Origin: Azospirillum formosense
GTDB lineage: Bacteria; Pseudomonadota; Alphaproteobacteria; Azospirillales; Azospirillaceae
Assembly: GCF_040500525.1 (NCBI RefSeq)
Contig: NZ_CP159402.1
Span: forward strand, 1,611,501 to 1,675,500
Direction: 5' to 3'
Length of the DNA: 64,000 nucleotides
The notes under the pieces are model-generated. The model was not told the DNA's origin. It saw only the letters and a program-made list of their open reading frames with translations, and made no database searches. The first letter of the stretch is position 1, and each line of letters starts with the position of its first letter. This document shows, piece after piece, positions 36,974 through 46,977 of this stretch. Made by a program: the position numbers and the translations under genes.

Positions 36974-37348
36974 TCACTCGTCCGGGTCCTCAAGCTCGTT
37001 GCGGCGGTGGCGGTACTGCAGCGCCACCACATAGGCCTTGGCCGGGCGCAGCATGCCGAGCGCCAGCCCGAGCACGACGATGCTCCAAACGATGGCGTGC
37101 AGCCACAGCGGCCAGTCCACCGTCATCGACACCCACAGCGCCACCGGCACGACCAGGAAGCCCAGGATGAAGATCAGGAAAACCGCCGGCCCGTCGCCGC
37201 TGTCCTGCCGGGCGAGGTTCAGGTTGCACACCGAACAGCGCTCATTGACCGTCAGATAGCCGTCGAACAGCTTGCCCCGCCCGCAGCGCGGGCAGGCGCA
37301 GCGCAGGCCGGCGGTCAGCGGCGATGGGCTGGTGTAATACGTACTCAA
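36974..37348 (-). CDS. DUF983 family membrane protein
   Basis: 124 residues. The N-terminal zinc-ribbon-like part has Cys pairs (CACPRCGRGKLF, CSVCNLNLA), followed by two membrane helices (about residues 55-77 and 80-100). DUF983 genes are typically found between ctaE and SURF1. TTG start at 37348 because GGAGG lies 8 bases upstream; the longer frame runs into a repeat-like leader. Role presumably in oxidase biogenesis, unproven. Confidence 0.85.
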   Translation of the reverse strand: MSTYYTSPSPLTAGLRCACPRCGRGKLFDGYLTVNERCSVCNLNLARQDSGDGPAVFLIFILGFLVVPVALWVSMTVDWPLWLHAIVWSIVVLGLALGMLRPAKAYVVALQYRHRRNELEDPDE

Positions 37349-37428
37349 ATGACCCGCCTCCTTCCAGGAATGGCAAGCCCCTCTCCCCCGGTGGAGGAGA
37401 AGGGCTTCGCAAGGCGACAGGGATGGGG

Positions 37429-38307
37429 TCAGTGGCCGCTGGCGGCGCCCAGCGACCCCCACCAGTAGATCGACACGAACAGGAACAGCCAGACCACGTC
37501 CACGAAGTGCCAGTACCAGGCTGCCGCCTCGAAGCCGAAATGGCTCTGCGGGGTGAAGTGGCCCTTCATGGTGCGGAACCAGCAGACCGCCAGGAAGATG
37601 GTCCCGATGATGACGTGGAAGCCGTGGAAGCCGGTCGCCATGTAGAAGGTCGACGGATAGATGCCCTGCTTGAAGCCGAAGGCGGCGTGGGCGTATTCCC
37701 AGCCCTGGAAGAAGGTGAACATCACCCCCAGCAGGACGGTCAGGCCCAGCGCGCGCGCCGCCTCCTTGTTGCGGCCCTCAAGGATGGCGTGGTGCGCCCA
37801 GGTGACGGTGACGCCCGACAGCAGCAGGATCAGCGTCATCATCAGCGGCAGGTGGAAGGTCTCCAGCACCGTGATGTTCGGCGGCGGCCAGACGCCCTGC
37901 GGGTTCTCGGCGAACACCTTGGGGTAGAGCGCCGCGTCGTAGAAGGCCCAGAAGAAGGCGGCGAAGAACATCACCTCCGAGGCGATGAACAGCGCCATGC
38001 CGTAGCGCAGGCCGATCTTGACCACCGGGGTGTGCGCCTTCTCGCGCACCGCCTCCTTGATGACGTCGCGCCACCAGCCGAACATCACGCCCAGGATGGA
38101 CACGAAGCCGAGGGCCGCCAGCAGCCAGCCCCCGCCGTGCATGTAGATGACCATGCCCGTCGCGAACAGACCGGCGGCGAAGGCACCCAGAAGAGGCCAG
38201 GGGCTCGGCTTCACCAGATGGTAGGGATGCGGGATGCCGGCAGCCTCGCCCGCGCCGTGCGCGGAGGCTGGGGGATGCGGCATTTGCGCGTGCGTGATGT
38301 CGGCCAT
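37429..38307 (-). CDS. ctaE: Cytochrome c oxidase subunit III
   Basis: 292 residues with about seven membrane helices. Family motifs: HPYHLVKPSPWPLLGAFAAG at the start (core HLVKPSPWP), FFWAFYDAAL with the conserved acidic site in the SEVMFF helix, GFHGFHVIIGTIFLAVCW, and the C-terminal AWYWHFVDVVWLFLFVSIYW (core WHFVDVVWLFLF). Sixth gene of the ctaC-D-B-coxF-G-E run. Confidence 0.96.
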   Translation of the reverse strand: MADITHAQMPHPPASAHGAGEAAGIPHPYHLVKPSPWPLLGAFAAGLFATGMVIYMHGGGWLLAALGFVSILGVMFGWWRDVIKEAVREKAHTPVVKIGLRYGMALFIASEVMFFAAFFWAFYDAALYPKVFAENPQGVWPPPNITVLETFHLPLMMTLILLLSGVTVTWAHHAILEGRNKEAARALGLTVLLGVMFTFFQGWEYAHAAFGFKQGIYPSTFYMATGFHGFHVIIGTIFLAVCWFRTMKGHFTPQSHFGFEAAAWYWHFVDVVWLFLFVSIYWWGSLGAASGH

Positions 38308-38366
38308 CGTCTCTTTCCAACCCCGGTTTGTTTCGCCCGATTTCTTCGTTCAGACTGTCTCTTTTT

Positions 38367-38990
38367 TCAGTTCGCCGCGGTCCCGGTGCCTTTCGCACCC
38401 GCGGCCTGCGTCGCGTGCTGCGCCAGCACCTGGGTCTCGTCCTTGGCGCGGAAGAAGGTGTAGGACAGGGTGATGGTGGTCACGTCCTCCATCGCCGGAT
38501 CGTCGGCCAAGGCCGGATCGACGAAGAAGGCCACCGGCATGTCCACCGACTGACCGGGCTCCAGCACCTGCTCGGTGAAGCAGAAGCACTCGATCTTGTT
38601 GAAGTACTTGCCGACCTTGTCCGGCGTGACGTTGTAGAGCGCGGTGCCCACGGTGGCCCGGTCGGTGCGGTTGGCGGCCTGATAGGCGGCCAGCCCCATC
38701 TCGCCCAGCTTCACCGTCAGCTCCTTCTGCTCCGGCTTGAAGCGCCAGGGCAGCGACTGGTTCACGTCGGCGTTGAAGCGGACCTTGATGACGCGGTCGA
38801 CCTGCCGCGCGGGGGCGGCGTCGGCCCGCTGGGTGGTGCCGCCGAAGCCGGTCACCTGACAGAACAGCGCGTAGAGCGGCACCGAGGCGTAGGCCAACCC
38901 GACCATTCCGAAGACGAGGCCGAAAAGCCCCGCCATGAACAGGCGGTTCTTCCGCCGGAGCCCCTTGTCGCCGTCTGGCCGGTCGTTCAT
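38367..38990 (-). CDS. ctaG: Cytochrome c oxidase assembly protein CtaG (Cox11)
   Basis: Copper delivery to the CuB site of subunit I. 207 residues from the ATG at 38990 (GGAGGAAG 7 bases upstream). One N-terminal membrane helix (RLFMAGLFGLVFGMVGLAYA), then the soluble domain with copper motif CFCFTEQ (IECFCFTEQVLEPG) and YASVPLYALFCQVTGFGGTT after the helix. Normal length. Confidence 0.95.
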   Translation of the reverse strand: MNDRPDGDKGLRRKNRLFMAGLFGLVFGMVGLAYASVPLYALFCQVTGFGGTTQRADAAPARQVDRVIKVRFNADVNQSLPWRFKPEQKELTVKLGEMGLAAYQAANRTDRATVGTALYNVTPDKVGKYFNKIECFCFTEQVLEPGQSVDMPVAFFVDPALADDPAMEDVTTITLSYTFFRAKDETQVLAQHATQAAGAKGTGTAAN

Positions 38991-39057
38991 GGCGCCGCTT
39001 CCTCCCCTGCCGTTTGTCCGATGTGCCACCCGCTTCGCCGCTCTCCGGCCGCGGTGG

Positions 39058-39192
39058 TCAGTGGCCTCCCATCCGCACCAGCGTGATGACGTAGAACATC
39101 ACCACCAGCCCGATCAGAGCGGCCAGGACCGCGTAGTTGCGCCCGCGCAGCCGCTTGCGGCGTTCCTCGTGGGATTCATCCATGATCGTCAT
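39058..39192 (-). CDS. Small CoxF-like membrane protein, 44 aa
   Basis: [10 protein letters not shown], then a basic stretch RRKRLRGRN and a single membrane helix ([20 protein letters not shown]). The ATG overlaps the ctaB stop by 4 bases (ATGA) and GGAGG lies 6 bases upstream. This position, between ctaB and ctaG, is where many alphaproteobacterial cox operons carry a tiny membrane gene (coxF). Identification rests on size, topology and synteny. The larger frame through it is a shadow of ctaB. Confidence 0.75.
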   Translation of the reverse strand: MTIMDESHEERRKRLRGRNYAVLAALIGLVVMFYVITLVRMGGH

Positions 39193-40118
39193 GCCCCGCC
39201 TCCGGTCGTCAGGAATCCGCTCACCAGATGCTCGCCCATCAGCAGGGCGAACAGCAGGAACAGGTAGAGGATCGAGAAGCCGAACATCTGCTTGGCCGGC
39301 TTGTCGTCGGTGGCGCGCAGCACGCGGACCGCGCACAGCACGAAGAAGGCGCCCAGCAGGCTCGACCCGATCAGATAGGCAAGGCCGCCGGTGCCCAGGA
39401 AGTACGGCGCCACGGCGACCGGCAGCAGGACCAGCGTGTAGGCCAGCATCTGCCGCTTGGTGGCCTCCGGACCGGCGACCACCGGCATCATCGGCACCCC
39501 GGCGCGCGTGTAGTCGCCGTTGCGGAACAGCGCCAGCGCCCAGAAATGCGGCGGCGTCCACAGGAAGATCAGCAGGAACAGCAGGATGGAGGGCAGTTCC
39601 ACGCCACCCGTCACCGCCGCCCAGCCGATCATCGGCGGGAAGGCGCCGGCGGCCCCACCGATCACGATGTTCTGCGGCGTCCGCCGCTTCAGCCACATGG
39701 TGTAGATGAAGACGTAGAAGCCGATGGTCATCGCCAGCAGCGCCGACGCCGCCCAGTTGACCGCCAGCCCCATCACCACGACCGACGCCGCGGCCAGGAT
39801 CACCCCGAAGGCCAGCGCGTTCTCCGGCTCCACCCGCCCCGACGGGATCGGGCGGCGGATGGTGCGCGACATCACCGCGTCGATGTCGCGGTCGTACCAC
39901 ATGTTGATGGCGCCGGACGCTCCGGCCCCGACCGCGATGCACAGCACCGCCACCGCCGCCAGGACGGGGTGGATGTGGCCGGGCGCCAGCACGATGCCGG
40001 CCAGCCCGGTGAACACCACGAGCGACATCACCCGCGGCTTCAGCAACTCGATGTAGTCACCCGGCGTCGATCCGGAGACCGGACCTGTCGAGACCCGTTC
40101 AATGCTCAGGTCCGTCAT
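39189..40118 (-). CDS. ctaB: Protoheme IX farnesyltransferase
   Basis: Converts heme b to heme o for the oxidase. 309 residues, UbiA-family membrane prenyltransferase with about nine helices. Motifs: [17 protein letters not shown], the Asp-rich [20 protein letters not shown] (core [16 protein letters not shown]), and [16 protein letters not shown]. 82 bases after ctaD and overlapping the coxF-like gene. Confidence 0.96.
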   Translation of the reverse strand: MTDLSIERVSTGPVSGSTPGDYIELLKPRVMSLVVFTGLAGIVLAPGHIHPVLAAVAVLCIAVGAGASGAINMWYDRDIDAVMSRTIRRPIPSGRVEPENALAFGVILAAASVVVMGLAVNWAASALLAMTIGFYVFIYTMWLKRRTPQNIVIGGAAGAFPPMIGWAAVTGGVELPSILLFLLIFLWTPPHFWALALFRNGDYTRAGVPMMPVVAGPEATKRQMLAYTLVLLPVAVAPYFLGTGGLAYLIGSSLLGAFFVLCAVRVLRATDDKPAKQMFGFSILYLFLLFALLMGEHLVSGFLTTGGGA

Positions 40119-40200
40119 ACTTCACTGTCCTCTGGCTTTTCAGCTCTCTGGCCGGAGGGAGCTTCCCGGCTCCCCCGGCGTCATGGTCACGAACGAACGT

Positions 40201-41880
<1,680 letters not shown>

Positions 41881-42726
41881 TTACTGGACGGCCCCGGCGG
41901 ACGGCATCTGGGCCACGTCGCGCTTGGTGTCGGGGGTCCCGTAAGCGGTCTTGGCCTTCTCGACCCACTGGTTGAAGGCCTCCTTCGAGACGGCCTCGAC
42001 CGCGATCGGCATGAAGGCGTGGTTGACGCCGCAGATCTCGGAACACTGGCCGTAATAGACGCCCTCCTTCTCGATCCGCACCCAGGTCTCGTTGGCGCGG
42101 CCCGGCACGGCGTCCTTCTTCACGCCGAAGCTCGGCACCGCCCAGGAATGGATGACGTCGCCCGCGGTGACCAGCACGCGCACGGTCGTGCCGACCGGCA
42201 GGATCACGCGGTTGTCGACCTCCAGCAGGCGCTTCTGGCCGGGCTTCAGCTCCGACTCCTGGATCATGTAGCTGGAGAAGGCGATGTTGCCGTGGTCGGG
42301 ATACTCATAGTCCCAGTACCACTGCCGCCCGGTGACCTTGATGGTCATCTCCGCCTCCGGCACCCGCTCCGCCTGGTAGAGCAGCTTGAAGGACGGAACC
42401 GCGATGACGATCAGGATGATGACCGGGATGACCGTCCAGGCGATCTCCAGCACCGTGTGGTGCGAGGTGGTGGACGGCACGGCGTTCTTCTTGGCGTTGA
42501 AGCGCAGCGCCACCCAGGCCAGCAGGCCCGCCACGAAGACGACGATGGCGACGATGATCACCGTCAGCAGGTCGTGGAAGGAATCCATGGCATGCTTGAC
42601 CGGGGTGGCCGCCTCCTGAAGCCCCAATTGCCAGGGGTGGGGTTCGGCGGCGGAACCGGTCGCGGCAAATCCACACAAAGATGTCAGCGCCGCCAGAACG
42701 GCAGCGTTCAGGGTCTGCGTCTTCAT
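41881..42726 (-). CDS. ctaC: Cytochrome c oxidase subunit II
   Basis: CuA-bearing subunit. 281 residues. Signal-like N-terminus, two membrane helices (LLTVIIVAIVVFVAGLLAW and EIAWTVIPVIILIVIAVPS), aromatic electron-entry WYWDYEYPD, and the full CuA set in HSWAVPSFGVK plus QCSEICGVNHAFMPI. ATG at 42726 chosen (AGAGGG 5 bases upstream) over a GTG two codons earlier. First gene of the cox operon, with a long untranslated leader. Confidence 0.97.
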   Translation of the reverse strand: MKTQTLNAAVLAALTSLCGFAATGSAAEPHPWQLGLQEAATPVKHAMDSFHDLLTVIIVAIVVFVAGLLAWVALRFNAKKNAVPSTTSHHTVLEIAWTVIPVIILIVIAVPSFKLLYQAERVPEAEMTIKVTGRQWYWDYEYPDHGNIAFSSYMIQESELKPGQKRLLEVDNRVILPVGTTVRVLVTAGDVIHSWAVPSFGVKKDAVPGRANETWVRIEKEGVYYGQCSEICGVNHAFMPIAVEAVSKEAFNQWVEKAKTAYGTPDTKRDVAQMPSAGAVQ

Positions 42727-43034
42727 CCCCACCCTCTTCGTTGCCCGCCGCCCACGGTCGCGGACGGCGGTCGTCCCTTCCCGCCGGACCCGCCTTCGCC
42801 CCTGTTTCCCTGGTGCGTTCCGTCTCTGTCAGACGGTTGCGCAGCCGGGCGTTGCGGCGGTGCCGGTCTATGCAGGGAGCGTGCCGTTTGAGGGCGACAC
42901 GGTCCCCGCAGCGCGAGCTTAACCCTCCACTGCGCTTGGGTACAAGTCAGGTGTCCCTACACGAAGGACATAGGCGCAATGCCGGTTTCAAACCCACATC
43001 AGAACAGAAGTTGAGCTTCCGTCTCGGCTTCGCA

Positions 43035-43053
43035 CTGCGACAAGCTGTCGCAG
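43035..43053. promoter_or_regulatory. Perfect 8-bp dyad at the cox operon start site
   Basis: CTGCGACA (43035-43042), AGC, TGTCGCAG (43046-43053). It lies directly downstream of the candidate -10, where a repressor would block initiation. No regulator assigned. Confidence 0.5.
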
Positions 43054-43059
43054 TTTGAT

Positions 43060-43087
43060 GGTATAGCGAATTGTCTCGGAAAATCAA
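43060..43087 (-). promoter_or_regulatory. Candidate sigma-70 promoter of the cox operon
   Basis: Minus strand: TTGATT (43087-43082), 16-base spacer, TATACC (43065-43060). The predicted start near 43052 gives a leader of about 325 bases before ctaC. Confidence 0.5.
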
Positions 43088-43209
43088 GTTTTTAGGCTTG
43101 CACGTCCCTGGCGCGGGACGCAAGCGACCTTCCGCGGACGGCGGCGTCCGGCCGCCGTTCGCGCTGCGGTACCCCACCACCGTGTTAGAACGGAAAAGCC
43201 CCGGCGCCG

Positions 43210-44571
43210 TCAGTGTTCGCCGGTGATGACCTTGCGGATTCGGCGCACGCCGGACCAGACGAAGGCGATGACGATGGGAATCATCAGCCCGACGAGCAGG
43301 TCGGGATCGACCTTCATCCCGAGTCCCTTCAGCCCCTTCGCGGCGTAGCCGACGATGCCGACGAGGTAGTAGCTGATCGCCACCACCGACAGCCCCTCCA
43401 CCGTCTCCTGCAGGCGGAGCTGCAGCTGCGCCCGCTTGTCCATGGAGAGCAGAAGCTCGGCGTTCTGCCCCTCCACGGCGATCTCCACGCGGGTGCGCAG
43501 CAGGTCGCTGGCGCGGGCCACGCGCTGGGACAGGGCCTGCAGGCGCGATTCCACCGCCTCGCAGGTGCGGATCGCCGGGGCGAGGCGGCGGTCCATGAAC
43601 TCTCCCACGGTGGGCAGCCCCTCGATGCGGATCTCGCGCAGTTCGACGATGCGCTTTTCCACGAGGTTGTAGTAGGCCCGCGCCGCGCCGAAGCGGTAGG
43701 CGGTCTCCGCCGCGATCTGCTCGGTCTGGGCGGCCAGCAGGGTCAGCCGGTCGAGCAGTTCCCGCTCGTCGTCCAGCCCGCGCAGGGTGGCGATGCGGGT
43801 GGTCAGGTCGGCCAGATCGGCCTCGATCGGTCCGATGCGCGGCAGCACGCCGCGCGCAACCGGCAGGGCCAGCAGCGCCATCACCCGGTAGGTCTCGATC
43901 TCCAGCAGGCGCTGCACGACGCGCCCCGCCTGGTTGGGCGTCATCGCGTGGTCGGCGATCAGGATGCGCGAGAAGCCGTCGCCGTGGATGCGGAAGTCGG
44001 TCCAGGCCGTCGCCGCCCGCCCGGAAATGCGCGTGCCGATGTAGCTCGGCGAGCCGAACATCGCCGCCAGCATATTGGACGAGGGCTCCGGCGATTCGGC
44101 GTCGAGCACGGCGACGTGGACGCCGACCATCAGCTCGCCCGGCAATTCGGCCAGCCATTCCTTGGGCACCGCGTTCAGCGCCGGCTCCAGGAAGGGATCG
44201 ACCAGCACGCCGGCGCGGGCCGCGGCGCCGGGGCGGAAGACGGTCCAGGTGGAGAATTCGGTGTGCCGCTCCCACTTCAGGCGGAAGCTGCCGAAGGAGC
44301 CGCTGTAATGGGTGGCCCCGGCGGGCGGGCGCGGCACGCCGGCCCAGTCGCACAGCCTCTCCAGATGCAGCCGGTCGGCCTCCGACGCGCCCTCCCCCGA
44401 CAGCATCGCCAGCATGGTCGCGCGCACCGGGGTCGACAGAACCTCCGGCGGGCGGGTGTGCACCTCGTTGGTCAGGGTCACGCGCAGGGCGTGGTTCTTC
44501 AGGGGGTGGGCCAGGGAGCGTCCGGCATCCCCGTTGCCGGTGCGGCCCATCGCCAGCGCGTCGTCGGTCAT
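43210..44571 (-). CDS. DUF3422 family membrane-anchored protein
   Basis: 453 residues. It begins MTDDALAMGRTGNGDA, then NHALRVTLTNEVHTRPPEVL, the family's opening motif. A long helical middle (about residues 255-385, many Leu/Glu heptads) ends in two membrane helices (VVAISYYLVGIVGYAAKG and LLVGLMIPIVIAFVWSGVRR). The start at 44571 has GGAAGGGG about 9 bases upstream. DUF3422 is a conserved proteobacterial family of unknown role. Divergent from tldD across about 170 bases. Confidence 0.88.
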   Translation of the reverse strand: MTDDALAMGRTGNGDAGRSLAHPLKNHALRVTLTNEVHTRPPEVLSTPVRATMLAMLSGEGASEADRLHLERLCDWAGVPRPPAGATHYSGSFGSFRLKWERHTEFSTWTVFRPGAAARAGVLVDPFLEPALNAVPKEWLAELPGELMVGVHVAVLDAESPEPSSNMLAAMFGSPSYIGTRISGRAATAWTDFRIHGDGFSRILIADHAMTPNQAGRVVQRLLEIETYRVMALLALPVARGVLPRIGPIEADLADLTTRIATLRGLDDERELLDRLTLLAAQTEQIAAETAYRFGAARAYYNLVEKRIVELREIRIEGLPTVGEFMDRRLAPAIRTCEAVESRLQALSQRVARASDLLRTRVEIAVEGQNAELLLSMDKRAQLQLRLQETVEGLSVVAISYYLVGIVGYAAKGLKGLGMKVDPDLLVGLMIPIVIAFVWSGVRRIRKVITGEH

Positions 44572-44740
44572 CGCGGCCATTCCCCTTCCAAGCCCCTTAT
44601 GCCCACGGACGACGAGCCTTGCCGGATCGGCCGCCCGTCGCCACACTATAAGTGTGATCTTAGACCACATCGCGGGTGCGGGTGCGAGAGCGCCGGTGCC
44701 GCATTGGCGTCCTACGATAGACCGATACCCTGGAGTCCCC

Positions 44741-46174
44741 ATGAGCGCGCTTGCCGTCACCGACGATCTGTTCTTCAACCGCGCCGGCCTGGACCGTTCC
44801 CGTGTCGAGGGCGTGGTGGCCGACGCGCTGCGGGGGGCGGACGACGGCGAACTCTATCTCGAATACTCGCAAAGCGAATCGCTGGGTTGGGACGACGGCA
44901 AGCTGAAGGCGGCCAGCTTCGACACCACCCAGGGCTTCGGCCTGCGCGCCATCGCCGACGAGGCGACCGGCTTCGCCCACGCCTCCAGCCTGTCCGAGGA
45001 CGCCATCCGCCGCGCCGCCGCGACGGTGCGCGCCGTCCAGGCCGGGCACGCCGGCACCTTCGCCGAGCCGCCCGCCGGCACCAACCGCGCGCTCTACATC
45101 CCCGACAACCCCCTGCCCCTGGTTCCCTTCGAGGCGAAGGTGAAGCTGCTGGCGGAGATCGACGCCTACGCCCGCGCCAAGGACCCGCGGGTGCGGCAGG
45201 TCTCCTGCTCGATCAGCGGCGAGTGGCAGGCGGTGCAGATCATCCGCGCCGACGGCGTGCGCGTCGCCGACCTGCGCCCGCTGGTCCGGCTGAACGTCTC
45301 CGTCGTGGTGGCCGAGGGCGACCGCATGGAGTCCGGCGGCCACGGCGGCGGCGGGCGCGTCACCTATGAGCATTACATGCAGCCGGAGACGTGGCGGGCC
45401 TTCGTGGACGAGGCGTTGCGCTCGGCGCTCGTCAACCTGTCCTCCGTCCCCGCCCCGGCCGGCGAGATGACCGTCGTGCTCGGCAACGGCTGGCCGGGCA
45501 TCCTGCTGCACGAGGCCATCGGCCACGGGCTGGAGGGCGACTTCAACCGCAAGAAGACCTCGGCCTTCGCCGGGCTGATGGGCCAGCGCATCGCCGCGCC
45601 GGGCGTGACCATCGTGGACGACGGCACCATCGAGAACAGCCGCGGCTCGATCACCGTCGACGACGAGGGCACCCCCGGCCAGTGCACGACGCTGATCGAG
45701 GACGGCATCCTGGTCGGCTACATGCAGGACCGCATGAACGCCCGGCTGATGGGGATGCGCCCGACCGGCAACGGGCGGCGCCAGAGCTTCGCCTGCCATC
45801 CCATGCCGCGCATGACCAACACCGTGATGCGCCCCGGCGCCTACGAGCCGGAGGAGATCATCAAGTCGGTCAAGAAGGGTCTCTACGCCAAGAACTTCGG
45901 CGGCGGGCAGGTGGACATCACCAGCGGCAAGTTCGTCTTCTCGGCCAACGAGGCCTATCTGATCGAGGACGGCAAGCTCGGCCCGGCGGTGAAGGGCGCG
46001 ACGCTGATCGGCAACGGCCCGGACAGCCTGACCCGCGTGTCGATGATCGGCAACGACACGAAGCTGGACCCCGGAGTCGGCACCTGCGGCAAGGACGGCC
46101 AGGGCGTCCCGGTGGGCGTCGGCCAGCCGACCCTGCGCCTGGACGGCCTGACGGTGGGCGGCACGGCGGCCTGA
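44741..46174 (+). CDS. tldD: Metalloprotease TldD
   Basis: Zinc peptidase of the TldD/TldE heterodimer that trims unfolded peptides and matures some modified peptides. 477 residues. HExxH motif in LLHEAIGHGLEGDFN (about residue 257). Other signatures: QGFGLRAIADEATGFAHAS, GTPGQCTTLIEDG and MTNTVMRPG. ATG at 44741 gives the family-typical start. No tldE (pmbA) in the window. Confidence 0.95.
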   Translation: MSALAVTDDLFFNRAGLDRSRVEGVVADALRGADDGELYLEYSQSESLGWDDGKLKAASFDTTQGFGLRAIADEATGFAHASSLSEDAIRRAAATVRAVQAGHAGTFAEPPAGTNRALYIPDNPLPLVPFEAKVKLLAEIDAYARAKDPRVRQVSCSISGEWQAVQIIRADGVRVADLRPLVRLNVSVVVAEGDRMESGGHGGGGRVTYEHYMQPETWRAFVDEALRSALVNLSSVPAPAGEMTVVLGNGWPGILLHEAIGHGLEGDFNRKKTSAFAGLMGQRIAAPGVTIVDDGTIENSRGSITVDDEGTPGQCTTLIEDGILVGYMQDRMNARLMGMRPTGNGRRQSFACHPMPRMTNTVMRPGAYEPEEIIKSVKKGLYAKNFGGGQVDITSGKFVFSANEAYLIEDGKLGPAVKGATLIGNGPDSLTRVSMIGNDTKLDPGVGTCGKDGQGVPVGVGQPTLRLDGLTVGGTAA

Positions 46175-46180
46175 TGCTTC

Positions 46181-46316
46181 CCCTCTCCCCCCTGGGGAGA
46201 AGGTCAGGATGAGGGGGGCGCCGAAGGCGCGCCACGGCCGACTCATCCGGCGTTTTTCTTCGCCCTGCTGGGCGCATCGCCCCCTCACCCAATCCTCTCC
46301 CCAGGGGGAAGGGGGC
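46181..46316. repeat. Long imperfect inverted repeat (REP-like)
   Basis: The left arm CCCCTCTCCCCCCTGGGGAG and following GGATGAGGGGG pair with the right arm CCCCCTCACCCAATCC followed by TCTCCCCAGGGGG. It lies between tldD and the GcvR-like gene, both plus-strand. Confidence 0.8.
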
Positions 46317-46337
46317 TCAGCATCGGAGGTTCCGCCC

Positions 46338-46862
46338 GTGTCGTCCCTCGCGCTGGTTTCGACCTTCTGCCCCGACCGCGTCGGTCTTGTCTCCGCGGTC
46401 ACCGGCCATCTGTTCGGGCTGGGGGCCAACCTGCGCGACGCGACCTTCGCGGTGATGGGGTCCGGGGCGGAGTTCTCGGCGGTCTGCGAACTGCCGGACG
46501 GCGTCCCCGTCGAGGAGGTGCAGGAGGGGCTGGCCAGCCTTCCCGAACTGGCCGGCGCGCAGATCAAGGTCACGCCCTTCGCCTTCGACCCCAACCCCGG
46601 CCCGCTCGCCCGCATCACCCACCGCGTCGAGGTGTCGGGCGGCGACCAGCCGGGCCTGATCGCCCGTCTGTCGGAGATCTTCACCCAGTTCGAGGCGAAC
46701 ATCGTGCGGCTCGACGCCCAGACCCTGCCGGAGCGGGAGGGCGGGCGCTACGCCATCCGCTTCGCCGTCTCGATCCCGCCGGAGCGCGCCGGAACCTGCC
46801 TGTCCGCGGTCGCCAACACCGCGGAGACGATGGGCCTGACCTGCGTCGCTGATCCGCTGTAA
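46338..46862 (+). CDS. ACT-domain protein, GcvR-like (glycine cleavage regulator family)
   Basis: 174 residues with two ACT domains: about 4-70 (ALVSTFCPDRVGLVSAVTGH, FGLGANLRDATFAVMG) and about 92-170 (RVEVSGGDQPGLIARLSEIF, FEANIVRLDAQTLPE). Members related to E. coli GcvR restrain gcv expression by binding the activator GcvA; no gcvA is seen here and the gcv operon has a riboswitch, so the role is uncertain. GTG start at 46338 with GGAGG 8 bases upstream; the longer frame runs through a repeat. Confidence 0.8.
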   Translation: MSSLALVSTFCPDRVGLVSAVTGHLFGLGANLRDATFAVMGSGAEFSAVCELPDGVPVEEVQEGLASLPELAGAQIKVTPFAFDPNPGPLARITHRVEVSGGDQPGLIARLSEIFTQFEANIVRLDAQTLPEREGGRYAIRFAVSIPPERAGTCLSAVANTAETMGLTCVADPL

Positions 46863-46942
46863 CGCTTCTCGTGCATCAGCCCGCTTGCCCCTCCCCTGCG
46901 GAGAGGGATAAGGGTTGCATTCATACGCATGAAAATGCCATG

Positions 46943-46963
46943 GATCGGGAATCTGTCCCGATC
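46943..46963. promoter_or_regulatory. 8-bp hairpin just before the YjbH-like start
   Basis: GATCGGGA (46943-46950), ATCTG, TCCCGATC (46956-46963), ending 14 bases before a GTG that has no Shine-Dalgarno sequence. Could be an operator or translational element. Confidence 0.45.
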
Positions 46964-46977
46964 ATTTCCACCATGGC

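Larger units (their letters stand above)
42727..43209. other. Long gene-free leader/intergenic region of the cox operon
   Basis: About 480 bases between ctaC (minus) and the end of the DUF3422 gene. It contains a candidate minus-strand promoter (43060-43087), a dyad (43035-43053) and an AT-richer stretch at 43050-43100. Open frames across it do not show native codon use. No gene seen. Confidence 0.7.

Noticed and set aside
42947..44353. A 468-codon minus-strand frame extending past DUF3422 into the cox leader
   Set aside because: Different frame from DUF3422, with an Arg/Gly-rich translation and no family.
46209..46337. N-terminal extension of the GcvR-like protein
   Set aside because: The segment lies in a palindromic repeat; GTG at 46338 has a strong Shine-Dalgarno and matches the ACT-domain start.
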